A DNA stretch of 64,000 nt from Atherix ibis (lineage: Eukaryota; Arthropoda; Insecta; Diptera; Athericidae). The stretch lies in contig OY282610.1 in NCBI GenBank assembly GCA_958298945.1, positions 32,991,667 through 33,055,666 on the forward strand, given 5' to 3'. The notes below the pieces were generated by a model. The model was not told the origin of the DNA, searched no databases, and saw only the letters and a list, made by a program, of their open reading frames with translations. The first letter of the stretch is position 1. Every line of letters begins with the position of its first letter. This document shows positions 1-12,989 of this stretch, in pieces. The position numbers were made by a program, and so were the translations under genes.

Positions 1-1
1 T

Positions 2-3000
2 GTGTGTTCTGGAGGAGAGCGACCGCGTCGAAATCGTAAACCTACAGTGAAGATTTTAGAAAGTGATGAGTATGAAGTTAAAACAATTATTCGACCGGCA
101 AAATCTACAATTAGTGCAACAGTAACTAGTCGTGATTTTGCAAGCGGTGTGAAAAATAATGATAGTAATCAGGCCATGATTGGAAGACTTTCTGATTATG
201 CGGAGCATAGTACATCGTCATCTATTTCGCAACCGATTGAACAAAATAATCGACCATTTTCTAATATGAATTCTCATTTCGAAAATACCGGTTCGCTAGG
301 CCAAATTAATACAAACAACAATCCAAACTTTAAACAATTGTTTGATTATCTTGGTATACAAATGCGTTCTAACGCTCTGAATAATAATCAATTATTAAGT
401 GTTACAAATGCTAGTCAGTTCACTTCAGAGCATTTGGAAAACCGAACACAATCAAATCTGTCCAATTCAGCATTGCGTGGAAGTTCTACACTGCAGAACA
501 GTAATAACTTAGATAATCTTAATCAAATAACATTGTCTAAATCCGAAAATCTTTCAGCTCAATCTGGCAATGCTAGAGATTCCCGACTAATATCTAGTAA
601 CGAAGAGATTATTGGGCAATATAATGTCCAACAACCTAATAGTAATAACATAGTGACAGCCAATACAGTCAACTCTGCAACAAAGGAGTCTAGAAAATCT
701 AGACATTTCCATTTAAATTGCTTTGAAGTATTAAACAGAGACAGATCTACATCTCCTCCAATCTATAATTGTACTTGCTCCAAGCATAGTGTTATATTAA
801 GGAATGCAAATTTATTACCAGTGAAATGTGGTGGCATCGATGTTGAAAATAACCTAAAATATGGCTGCAATAATACTATAGTTAGCCAATATGCATATCT
901 ATTTAACGCCAGCAAAAACGTTCCATTCATGATAATTTGTGATGATCACAAACTACGAGCTGCGAATCATACCTGCTGTCCTGAATGTGGTGAATTCTGT
1001 GTAAAGGTTAGTTTATATACTACTAAGTATTTCCTGCATTTGTCATTAAAGAACAGCTTTTTAGTTTTTACTACTTAAATTTAACAAATTATTTTATTTC
1101 AGGGGAACTTCATAAAATGTTCAAAGAATCATATAGCACATCTCAAATGTACGCAAAGAAATTTTGACAGATATGATGCTCTGTATAAGCTGAAGAGGCC
1201 AGATGGTTTTATATGCTTACACTGTGGTATCTCAGTTACTGGGGAAACTACCAACATCCGTTGTACTACGAATAACCAAAAATATCTACTGCCGTAAGTT
1301 TCAACATTCTGATTTTATTTCATAAATATTTGCAGCTATTTTATTAGTAATAACTTCATAATTTACAGTCCTTATATCCTTCCATATACAATGGATCAAA
1401 CGTCTCCAATATTGAATCAAAATGCGTCAACGTCCAGTCCAAATCTGTTAACATCTATAGATAATGAATTTTCAGAGACTGTCGCAAACATAATTGCACA
1501 AGGAACTGCCGACAGACACCTTACATTTGAAGCGCATACTTTTTTAAAAGCTATACGTGAACACGATATTGAAACTTTAGCTGAAATGATCGGTAATCAT
1601 TTGTTTCCATAAAATTTACAGAAAATTTCAAATATTTTACGAAATTTATCTACAAAATTCAATAAATTTTTGCAGCTGCCAAATATGACATAGTCTCTGA
1701 GTATCAACAATATAAGTTTTTTCCATTCTTGCATTTATCAATTTCTTTTGGTTCACCATTAGCGTCTTTTTTAATCCTAAATAATTACTCGTGCTATATT
1801 AATGAAGTCAATGAATTCCAACAAACCTGCCTCATGTCATGTGTTAAATTAAATAAAGTCGAACAATTGGATATTTTTCTTCAATTCAAACCCGATGTTA
1901 CTTTAAAGGTGAGGAGTTGCACCATACAAAATTAAAATTCTTAAATTACTACGAGGGTTGTTCAATAAGTCCTTAGAAAAAGATGGAAAAGAACTGTTTT
2001 AAAAAAAAAAAACTTTTTTATTTTTCAACATAATCTCCCTTTAGCTCTTTCCAAAATTTTTATCCCCTCCAAAAAATAGGATTTCGGAAGTTCTGCAAAA
2101 TACTCATCCGTTTAAGCAATGACGTCCTCGTTGGAAGTGCATCGTCGTCCGCCAAGCCATTTCTTCAGATTGGGGAAAAGAAAATAGTCACTCGGGGCCA
2201 AATCTGGTGAATAAACGGGATGCTGCAACAATTCCATTCTCAATTCCACAATTTTGGCCATGGAAACAGCGCAGGTGTGCACACGCGCATTGTCCTGATG
2301 CAAGAGGATTTTTTTCTTCTTCAGATGGGGGCGTTTCTCTTTGATTTCCTCGCTCAACCGTTGCAATAACGACGCGTAATACGCTCTTGTAATTGTTTTT
2401 CCTTTTTCCAAGTAGTCGATAAAAATGATGCCCTGCGAAACCCAAAAGACCGTGACCATCACCTTGCCGGCCGATGGCACAGTTTTTGCCTTCTTCGGAG
2501 CCGGTTCACCCTTGAAAATCCACTGTGATGACTGTCTCTTCGTTTCTGGAGTGTAGTAGTGTATCCAGGTTTCGTCCACAGTGACATATCGACGAAGGAA
2601 TTCGGCAGGATTGCGATGAAAGAGTGCCAACATAGCCTCAGAGTCCACTGCACGATTGCGCTTATTCTCCTCTGAGAGCAAACGCGGCACCCATCTTGCC
2701 GAAATTTTTTTCACAGACAATTTTTCATGCAAAATTGAAGCGACTGTACCTTGTGATATGCCCGTGCCCTTAACTAATTTTTGGCCATGGAAACAGCGCA
2801 GGTGTGCACACGCGCATTGTCCTGATGCAAGAGGATTTTTTTCTTCTTCAGATGGGGGCGTTTCTCTTTGATTTCCTCGCTCAACCGTTGCAATAACGAC
2901 GCGTAATACGCTCTTGTAATTGTTTTTCCTTTTTCCAAGTAGTCGATAAAAATGATGCCCTGCGAAACCCAAAAGACCGTGACCATCACCTTGCCGGCCG

Positions 3001-6000
3001 ATGGCACAGTTTTTGCCTTCTTCGGAGCCGGTTCACCCTTGAAAATCCACTGTGATGACTGTCTCTTCGTTTCTGGAGTGTAGTAGTGTATCCAGGTTTC
3101 GTCCACAGTGACATATCGACGAAGGAATTCGGCAGGATTGCGATGAAAGAGTGCCAACATAGCCTCAGAGTCCACTACACGATTGCGTTTATTCTCCTCT
3201 GAGAGCAAACGCGGCACCCATCTTGCCGACATTTTTTTCACAGACAATTTTTCATGCAAAATTGAAGCGACTGTACCTTGTGATATGCCCGCGGCCTCAA
3301 CTTATTCGCGCACTTTAATTCGCCGATCGTTCAAAGTCAGATTGTGGATTTTGTCGATGATTTCAGGAGTAGACACCTCAACTGGGCGTCCTGAACGATG
3401 TTCATCTTTTGTGGATGAACGGCCACGTTTAAATTCATTCACCCAATTGTAAACCGTCGCAAACACAGGTGCAGATGTGCCATGAACTGCATCCAACTCG
3501 GCTTTGATTTCTTTCGGGCCTAAGCCTTTCAAATGATGACAGCCCTAAACTCGCTTTTTTCCATTGTTATGCACAAATAAATGTCGTTAACTTTAATCGA
3601 CGATAGAAATTGACCTACGCTATGGATCGAGCCGAAATTTTGACAGCTACTTACAAAAAAAAATCTTTCTCTACTTACTTTTTTGACATGCTACTTACAA
3701 AAAAAAATCTTTCTCTACTTACAAAGCGCAATTTCTTGGATTTTCCAAGGACTTATTGAACGACCCTCGTATATACCATATATAAGAAATTTGGGTAAAT
3801 ATTCTATTATTTCGAAATATTTTTCGTAGACAATTGGTGGTCTAACATGTCTGCATATGGCCGCTGAACATGGTCGCTTACGATGTGTAATGTCTTTAAT
3901 CGAATATAGTAAATTTACACTAAGTGCATCCAGGTTTATTGCTTTCATCAATGAAAAGACAGACAACCAAAGGACTGCTTTAACTCTAGCCATTTCAAAC
4001 AGACATACTGATGTGGCAAGGTATGTTATATATTCTTTTTTAAGCTGTAAACTACTTTATTTAATCTATAATTTTTATATTGCATTTTAACAGTTATTTG
4101 TTACAAAATGGTGCAGATATTAATTACTTGGATGAACAACATAATTCACTATTGCATTATGCGGCTTCAATGAATTTATCAGATTTAATTAGTTTTCTGT
4201 TAATGAAGAATCCGAATTCTGATATTCAAAATTTGGATGGTGATACACCATTGTAAGTTATGAAAAAAATTACATTTTTCTTAAACAATATTATTATTTT
4301 TGTATTTATTTATAGGCACATTGCATGTAGAAAATCAAATGAACAAATAGCCATCCAATTAATATTACATGGATGTAATATACGTCAAGTGAATAAAGCC
4401 AATGAAATTCCGTACGATTGCTTAACGAATGAAAATAGTATATGCGCAAAATATATAGCATTTCATATGCAAATGGACAAAGAAGCTCCCATTTTTATGC
4501 GAAACATTGTTTTAATCGGGTAAGTAGTTCACATCATCATACCATTTTGGCTCTGTTTTGAAGCAATTTTTAAATATTTTTTTAAAATTTTAGTGATATT
4601 TCGAAAGGTCGTGAAGAACAACCAATTTCAGTATCTTTTAAAGTATTAAGAGGCATGAGTATAAATAGATTACTCGAATCAGACTGGGCTCATATGAGTT
4701 CATTCAGATATATAAAAAAATCAATAATTGTTAGTAAATCTATTTCTGCATTCACTGAAGAATCCATTCGAGCGTGTCATTGTAATGATAGGTAAGTGTT
4801 ATTGAAAAATTCAATTAAAATTAAAGATTAACATTTATTCTGGTTGTCAGTTGTGCCTCAGAGACTAGTTGCACTTGTTCCTCTCTATCTGTGAAGCATT
4901 GGTATACAACTGCTGGACATTTGGCGTCAAATTTCAATTTTGTCAATCCACCATCCATTTACGAATGTAATGATGCCTGTGGCTGCAATAAGGTATTTAT
5001 TATCGGTTTTTTATTATTATTTATTTTACTGTAATTTCACTTTTTTTTTTTTAAAGCATATAAGTTAACACACTTTAATTTCTTTTAGGCATCCTGTGCA
5101 AATCAAGTAGTACAAAAAGGAATAAAAAATTTACTCCAAATATTTAAATGTGACCAAGAGTTGAAGGGTTGGGGAGTTCGAACTTTAAGTCCCATAATAA
5201 AGGGTGCATTTATAGCAGAGTACACGGGTGAAATTTTATGTGATTCTGAAGCTGATAAAAGGACTAATGATACGTACATGTTCGAATTGGGTGATGGAAT
5301 TTCCATTGATTCGAATAAATATGGAAACGTTAGCAGATTTTTCAATCATTCATGCAGACCAAATATAGTGCCAGTTCGTGTTTTTTACGGTCATTCTATA
5401 AATCTCATTCCGAAAACAGCATTTTTCGCGTGCTGTGATATTTCCGAAAATGAAGAATTAGTGTAAGTTTGCATTTATTATTATATTAAATTGTATCTCT
5501 ACTTTATTTTTGATATACCATTTTGGCAGAAAACGAATTGACTATAATGCCAAAAATTTGTGGATATTACTTTTAATAGAATCTTAAAAAGAAAAATCCA
5601 ATAAAATAATGTGAAAATTTGTGCGCAGCATACATTCTAAATTTAGTTGTGTACGAAATGTTTTTCATTTGTGATTTAAATGAGCTTCCAAAAATAAACT
5701 GTGTACAATTGGATCCAATATATGTACATATACACAGCTTGTTTCATATGGAATGGTCATAACTTCAAAAGGTGCTTCCTTGGTACTCCAAAACAAGAAA
5801 GTTATTATAGAAAATCGGTAGATTCTCAGTTATGCCAAAATTTTTAAACATCGTGTAACTACGCCACCATTGAAAATTGACCTATTCTCTAGAACAATTT
5901 TATTATTTTCAAGTACCAAGGAATTATCCTCTAAAGTTATGCACATTCCACGTGAAACACCTTGTATAAAAATTATGAAAATTGAACTAATTTTATATAA

Positions 6001-6245
6001 AGAGAATTCTATATTCACAAATTCATAATTTTTTTGATATTTCTAGAATATAACATATCTAATTAATTTCAGTTCGTATAAATTAATTCGAATATAAAAG
6101 TTTAATTTTCCAATGGTTTATGTACTATTTCAGATTTGATTATGGCGCTAAATTTTGGTCAGTTAAGAAGAAATTATTTGCATGCACATGCGAAGCACCT
6201 AACTGTCGTTATCCAATGAGTCGTCCTTCATCTACACCGTTTTAA
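2..6245 (+). CDS. G9a: G9a/EHMT-type histone H3K9 methyltransferase, 3' eleven exons
   Basis: Nuclear SET-domain enzyme that transfers methyl groups from S-adenosylmethionine to histone H3 lysine 9 (family knowledge). Exons read from GT/AG sites with consistent phase: 2-1006, 1103-1293, 1369-1592, 1676-1908, 3830-4020, 4094-4252, 4316-4519, 4594-4791, 4851-4992, 5089-5462, 6134-6245 (1010 codons plus TAA). Order of domains: low-complexity Asn/Ser-rich N-terminal part (to about residue 235); EHMT Cys-rich region (about 237-400, including [11 protein letters not shown] and FICLHCG); ankyrin repeats (about 455-735, e.g. [15 protein letters not shown]); pre-SET Cys cluster (735-850, RACHCND and CNDACGCNK); SET (from 850: [31 protein letters not shown]); post-[12 protein letters not shown]. 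The 5' end lies outside the window. An AATAAA lies at 6832. An intron between the ankyrin exons carries a mariner. Identification is firm; the symbol follows fly usage. Confidence 0.95.
1950..3771 (-). mobile_element. Mariner family A, copy 1, with internal tandem duplication
   Basis: Bounded by TA at 1950-1951 and 3770-3771 with inverted ends CGAGGGTTGTTCAATAAG and CTTATTGAACGACCCTCG. It lies in a G9a intron, opposite to the gene. Minus-strand frames encode a mariner DD34D transposase: [12 protein letters not shown] (first Asp), HQDNARVHT (second Asp) and [13 protein letters not shown] (third Asp). The N-terminal helix-turn-helix part is at 3300-3560 with a stop after RRIKVRE. Residues from [10 protein letters not shown] to MAK occur twice because of a 527-bp direct duplication. 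Stops and frameshifts make it inactive. At its 5' end (3651-3722) a 40-bp stretch is also repeated. Confidence 0.93.
2256..3296. repeat. 527-bp direct duplication inside mariner A copy 1
   Basis: The stretch beginning GGCCATGGAAACAGCGCAGG at 2256 recurs at 2783, and the copies stay in register (offset 527) to the GATATGCCC ends near 2763 and 3290. They differ at only a few positions, so the event is recent or the copies have been homogenised. The junction at about 2760-2783 joins the codons after SMAK to the helix-turn-helix segment. It shifts frame, giving a stop in one reading. Confidence 0.9.
5530..5587 (+). other. Possible alternative or duplicated terminal exon of G9a
   Basis: Within the last G9a intron, TTTTGGCAG is followed by 19 codons (first codon split) ending in TAA at 5585-5587. 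The phase matches the upstream donor at 5463. The peptide [18 protein letters not shown] resembles the start of the normal last exon ([13 protein letters not shown]) at D-Y, A-K and W, then ends without post-SET cysteines. It could be a decayed exon duplicate, a real alternative exon giving a SET protein without post-SET, or chance similarity in a short stretch. Confidence 0.35.
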
Positions 6246-9200
6246 CGAAAAAAAATACAAAATCAGATTTAAAATATAGAAAAAAATCGTATTAATTTCA
6301 TTTACTGAAAACAATACGGAATAATATAAAATTTGTTTTTTTGATTAATGTATTTTAAATGCGGGAGAAGAATGAAAAATTATAAATTGTACTTTTAGAA
6401 CTACACGTATTACCAAAAATTTTCGAAAATCAAAAGTTGGTTTTTTTTTATGTTACTTAGCAAAATATTTTTGATAGTTTTTATCTTATAATATAAAAAA
6501 TTCTCATAGAAAATGAAATTATAAAAAAAAAAATGTTTAAAATACTGATTGAAAAAAAACTAGACTGACAGCAGTCATTTTATTTGATTTTACTAATACA
6601 AACATTTCCTCTATCATAATTTTTATTTATCGGCATTTTAAAAAGGTAAATGAACACTAAATAAGATCTCATATATTAATTAAGTTTAATTAAAATTGAA
6701 TAGTATTAAAACAAAATTTCGATGAATTTTACTACCTTTTCAATTTAATTTTTCTTTTATTTTGTACGGTTTTTTTCTATGAAACTGTAAATTATCTAAT
6801 ACATCTTTTTTTTTTTTAATATTTGACTAAAAATAAATGTGACTTTAGAAATTAAGACTTGATTAATAAATTAGCCATTATTTTTTAAGTTGCATAATCT
6901 GAAGCTACTATCACGTAATGGCATCACTTTTTTCAATTCTAATTTAATAGAAAATGAGAAAGAAATTTTGTAAATGAAATATATTTGCTGTAGCGTTTTT
7001 ATCAAAATAATTAATATTTTATTTATCTTATTCTTTTTATAAATTCATATAAAACGAGACTAGAATATTTACAAACTAAATAAATAACACGATTATTATA
7101 ATAAATGTAAATCGTATATTTGAGAAGAAATAAATTATAATAAAAAATTTAAGACTGTTTGTATAAAATAATAAAAAAAATGTTAAATAAATTTAATCAT
7201 TTATACAGGATATTACAATATATAAAATAATATAAGTAAATTAATATATTAAAATAATGATAACTTAAAAGCACGAATATGAGATAATATCTAATAACAT
7301 AAAAAAATTATTTGTAAAGTATTATTTATACTATATATAGTACAGTATCTAAACTGTTCGCAATCTGTGATTTAAATACGAGTAGATTACATAAGATTAA
7401 TCAGTAAATAATATTTGATGAATGTTTTTAATATTTGTAAATTTAAAAATAAGCCTATTTGTATTTTTTTTTCTTCATATAAATTACACAACGATGTGTG
7501 CAAAAGAACAAATTTATCGAGAAAAAAAAAACATTCATTATTTAGTTAGTTAAATTCAATCGTATTTGTTATATTTTATATCATCAGAATTATAAACAAA
7601 TACATAACTCGTATTATTATTATTTTTACTACAATTATTATATGTTATAACAAATTTAATTTTATTATTATCATCATTATTGTTTTTTATGCATAATAAT
7701 ATTTGCTCTCGTTTTCATCTACTATTATTCTATTTTAATTGTTTTAGTTCATGCAAAACTTTTAATCTTACCGATAATCTATACATTTTCGAATGTAAGT
7801 ATAAAATGTCTTCAATATAATAATAATTTTCATAAAATTCACTCATTAATTAAAAAAAAAAAATTCATAAAATTCACTCATTAATGAAAAAAAATTATAA
7901 ATAAAAAGCAATTTTTTTTTTTTTTTAAGAAACCAAATTCTAATTATTTTTTTTTATGTATATAATATCACGAACATAATTTATAGAATATATAATATAA
8001 CTCACTAGAATTATTTTTCTAGAGTTTGTTACTTAAATATTTAAATATTTAATCGGTTTTTTTTTTTAAATACATTATGCACAATATGACTTCCTTTTTT
8101 CTTGATAAGTAATCATAACAATTGTTTTAAATTATTTTTCAAAAAATTAACATTTTGCCTTTTTTGTGTTTAATAAAATAACAACTAAATTATTGTATCT
8201 AAACATCATCCGTTTGAATCTAATATCAAATATTGATTTAAACTAAAGTAAATCAGTAAAAGTTATTCCCTTTTTCTCTAATAGTGCCTATTAAAATGTT
8301 CAATTTAAATAAAAAAAATTGTACATCAAAATGAATTTTTAAATATTTTTCTACCTTTTCTAATAAAAATAAAAACAAAATAAGAACTTTTTATTATATC
8401 CTAAAAACGCTTTGACTTATAATGTGCAAAAAAAAATTGCGTGTCTTGTTTTTAAATTTTGATTTGTAAATAATATATATATAAAAAATATACTTTATTA
8501 TATATATTTAATATATTGATTTATATATTTTGTATTTAACCGATGGATACACTGCCAAAAAATAGTAATTATATGTTATTTATGTGTTTTATTTATGTTT
8601 ATTTTTTGTTTCTTTGCATACGTATCTGTATGTATGTGCATTTTAAATATAAGTAAAATATACAGCAATATATAATATTTAATAGCTAAATGTATTGTTA
8701 TAGCAAAAGAAATTTTGTACAATTCACATTTATAATTATCATTGATTTTTTATTGAATAATTTTTTTATTTCATGTCCTAATCAAAATGCTAATTGATTT
8801 ACTTTTCATTGCATTAGTTTTAAGTATTAATACTTGTTTTTAATATGATTAGAAAAACTTATGTTAAGTGCAATTTCAAAAATATAAAAAAAATATGTGA
8901 CAATTTCCTGAAATTTTATCGTGTGTTATGCAATCTATACTGAAAATCACTAACTAGAAGATCGGCAACAAAATGTGGAATTATTACTATTAATTTTCTG
9001 AAAATATCAATTATATGTAATTGATTTATTATCTTTTCATGTAATGTTTGCAATGAAATCTTACACTGATTCTTTAATTGCAATTTACAAGGAATTTTTA
9101 TTTATATTTTGAATTTGTAATTGTTTATATAAGTAGCCAAAATATTATTTATTTATAAATTGTTATTCATTAAGATTATCTATTAAATAAATACAAAATA

Positions 9201-10139
9201 CAAATTATTTATTTGAACTAAAAAAGAATTCGTTTGTTTGTTTATACCATATACATATGCATACATAGATATATATAAGAGTTATTTTTTTAAAAAAATA
9301 ACAAAATGGTGCAAAATTTTTATAATAATAATACATAAAAAATTTTATTTGTATTATATAAAAAAATTTACTTGGAAAATAAAATTTATAATTAAACATG
9401 AAAATATATTTAAGTATATATTAATTTATGAAATTAATAAATAAATATTTAGGAAGAAAAACAATCGAAAGTCATAGATTGAATAATTAATGCCATATGG
9501 TATTTATATGAATATGTTGACACTGATTTAGATTTTTTTATAATAATAAAAAGTTTGAAAAAAATCGCCGTTGTATTATTTTTTTAAGTGATTTCGGTGA
9601 AATGAAAGCTTTCTTGTCTAATAAAAAATACAAACCTTTTTAGTATTATTATATTTGTGGAAAAAAAATTTCAAAAAAAAGTCGGTTATATAAGTGTTAG
9701 TGAGGGAAATACCGGTAATATTTTTGAAGAATATCGATCGATACTTATGTACTTTTTTGTGAGCCATAAGATATTGTTGTTGAACAATTAGCAGCATCTA
9801 TGAAAGTTAACATGTCCTTCATATGATTTCCAATTAGGTGCATGCTTTAGACTAAACGAAATCCGTAAGCATTTCACGTTCGTAGCAGATTTTAATAGAA
9901 AATCGTCTTACGGACAGATAGTTGTAGTTCTGAGTACCTTGTACTAGTAAAATTAATACAAAGGTTTGCTAGAGAAACTACAATTGGTTACTTTAATTTT
10001 ACATTTTCCTAATTATTGTTATTTATTTTTGGATATTTTTTCATTGCTTCAATATTTCTCAAATTTTCGTCCTTTTCATTCGTAAAAAGTTTTTTGTTAT
10101 AGTTGATTATAACGTAATCTTATTAAACATATATTAAAA
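6246..10139. other. A+T-rich region downstream of G9a, no gene seen
   Basis: Contains the G9a 3' UTR (AATAAA at 6832) and then long A/T runs. The only open frames are short, low-complexity and unlike any family. A moderately more complex stretch at 9580-9960 contains a 7-bp inverted pair (CCGTAAG/CTTACGG near 9867 and 9910). I see no transposon ends or RNA gene. Confidence 0.6.
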
Positions 10140-12989
10140 TATAGAAATTTTTATATAAAAATCTAGAAATAATTATATAAAAATATAGAATTTTTTATGT
10201 AAAAGTCTGGAAATTTTTATATAAAAATCTGGAAATTTTTATACGAAAGTTTAGAAATTTTTATCTGAAAATCTGAAAATTTTTATATAAAAATCTAGAA
10301 ATTTTTATACGAAAGTTTAGAAATTTTTATACGAAAGTTTAGAAATTTTTATATGAAAGTTTAGAAATTTTTATACGAAAGTTTAGAAATTTTTATACGA
10401 AAGTTTAGAAATTTTTATACGAAAGTTTAGAAATTTTTATCTGAAAATCTGGAAATTTTTATATAAAAATCTAGAAATTTTTATACGAAAGTCTAGAAAT
10501 TTTTATACGAAAGTTTAGAAATTTTTATCTGAAAATACGGAAATTTTTATATAAAATTCTAGAAATTTTTATATGAAAATCTAGAAATTTTTATATGAAA
10601 ATCTAGACATTGTTATACGAAAGTTTAGAAATTTTTATATGAAAGTTTAGAAATTTTTATACGAAAGTTTAGAAATTTTTATCTGAAAATCTGGAAATTT
10701 TTATATAAAATCTAGAAATTTTTATATTAAAATCTAGAAATTTTTATATGAAAATCTAGACATTTTTATACGAAAGCTTAGAAATTTTTATATGAAAGTT
10801 TAGAAATTTTTATACGAAAGTTTAGAAATTTTTATACGAAAGTTTAGAAATTTTTATCTGAAAATCTGGAAATTTTTATATAAAATTCTAGAAATTTTTA
10901 TTTGAAAATCTAGACATTTTTATACGAAAGTTTAGAAATTTTTATACGAAAGTTGAGAAATTTTTATCTGAAAATCTGGAAATTTTTATATAAAATTCTA
11001 GAAATTTTTTTATTAAAATCTAGAAATTTTTATATGAAAATCTAGACATTTTTATACGAAAGCTTAGAAATTTTTATATGAAAGTTTAGAAATTTTTATA
11101 CGAAAGTTTAGAAATTTTTATACGAAAGTTTAGAAATTTTTATCTGAAAATCTGGAAATTTTTATATAAAATTCTAGAAATTTTTATTTGAAAATCTAGA
11201 CATTTTTATACGAAAATTTAGAAATTTTTATACGAAAGTTGAGAAATTTTTATTAGAAAGTTTAGAAATTTTTATCTAAAAATCTGGAAATTTTTATATA
11301 AAAGTTTAGAAATTTTTATATGAAAATCTAGAAATTTTTATATGAAAATCTAGACATTTTTATACGAAAGTTTAGAAATTTTTATATGAAAGTTTAGAAA
11401 TTTTTATACGAAAGTTTAGAAATTTTTATACGAAAGTTTAGAAATTTTTATCTGAAAATCTGGAAATTTTTATATAAAATTCTAGAAATTTTTATATGAA
11501 AATCTAGAAATTTTTATATGAAAATCTAGAAATTTTTATATGAAAATCTAGAAATTTTTATACGAAAGCTTAGAAATTTTTATATGAAAGTTTAGAAATT
11601 ATTATACGAAAGTTGAGAAATTTTTATTAGAAAGTTTAGAAATTTTTATCTGAAAATCTGCAAATTTTTATATAAAATTCTAGAAATTTTCATATGAAAA
11701 TCTAGAAATTTTTATATGAAAATCTAGACATTTTAATACGAAAGTTTAGAAATTTTTATATGAAAGTTTAGAAATTTTTATACGAAAGTTGAGAAATTTT
11801 TATACGAAAGTTTAAAAATTTTTATCTGAAAATCTGGAAATTTTTATATAAAAATCTAGAAATTTTTATACGAAAGTTTAGAAATTTTTATACGAAAGTT
11901 TAGAAATTTTTATCTGAAAATCTGGAAATTTTTATATAAAATTCTAGAAATTTTTATATGAAAATCTAGAAATTTTTATATGAAAATCTAGACATTTTTA
12001 TACGAAAGTTTAGAAATTTTTATATGAAAGTTTAGAAATTTTTATATGAAAGTTTAGAAATTTTTATACGAAAGTTTAGAAATTTTTATACGAAAGTTTA
12101 GAAATTTTTATCTGAAAATCTGGAAATTTTTATATAAAATTCTAGAAATTTTTATATGAAAATCTAGAAATTTTTATATGAAAATCTAGAAATTTTTATA
12201 TGAAAATCTAGAAATTTTTATACGAAAGCTTAGAAATTTTTATATGAAAGTTTAGAAATTTTTATACGAAAGTTGAGAAATTTTTATTAGAAAGTTTAGA
12301 AATTTTTATCTGAAAATCTGGAAATTTTTATATAAAATTCTAGAAATTTTCATATGAAAATCTAGAAATTTTTATATGAAAATCTAGACATTTTAATACG
12401 AAAGTTTAGAAATTTTTATATGAAAGTTTAGAAATTTTTATACGAAAGTTGAGAAATTTTTATACGAAAGTTTAAAAATTTTTATCTGAAAATCTGGAAA
12501 TTTTTATATAAAAATCTAGAAATTTTTATACGAAAGTTTAGAAATTTTTATACGAAAGTTTAGAAATTTTTATCTGAAAATCTGGAAATTTTTATATAAA
12601 ATTCTAGAAATTTTTATATGAAAATCTAGAAATTTTTATATGAAAATCTAGACATTTTTATACGAAAGTTTAGAAATTTTTATATGAAAGTTTAGAAATT
12701 TTTATACGAAAGTTTAGAAATTTTTATCTGAAAATCTGGAAATTTTCATATGAAAATCTAGAAATTTTTATATGAAAATCTAGACATTTTTATACGAAAG
12801 CTTAGAAATTTTTATATGAAAGTTTAGAAATTTTTATACGAAAGTTTAGACATTTTTATACGAAAGTTTAGAAATTTTTATCTGAAAATCTGGAAATTTT
12901 TATATAAAATTCTAGAAATTTTTATATGAAAATCTAGAAATTTTTATATGAAAATTCTAGAAATTTTTATATGAAAGTTTAGAAATTTT
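10140..12989. repeat. 22-bp minisatellite array, about 130 units
   Basis: Head-to-tail units of 22 bp built on TAGAAATTTTTATA followed by CGAAAGTT, TGAAAATC, TGAAAGTT or similar. Variant classes recur: TCTGAAAATCTGG, AAAATTCTAG, TCTAGACATT and GAAAGTTGAG. The array starts imperfectly at 10140 and ends at 12989 with a normal unit. It lies between G9a and the sarcoglycan gene and has no long open frame. Confidence 0.97.
11371..12690. repeat. 660-bp higher-order repeat (30 minisatellite units) in two copies
   Basis: Positions 11371-12030 and 12031-12690 line up at an offset of exactly 660 bp (30 x 22). I saw only a handful of differences, for example near 11591/12251 and 11661/12321. The order of unit variants is the same in both, which points to a block duplication rather than unit-by-unit slippage. 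A shorter block of about 286 bp (13 units) is repeated near 10683-10968 and onward. Confidence 0.85.

Noticed and set aside
2188..2445. Minus-strand frame [14 protein letters not shown], also seen near 16518 on the plus strand
   Set aside because: Out-of-frame reading of the mariner A transposase; it recurs only because the element does.
10140..12989. Regular short repeats that might suggest a CRISPR array
   Set aside because: Units are contiguous 22-mers without unique spacers, in an intron-bearing eukaryotic genome.
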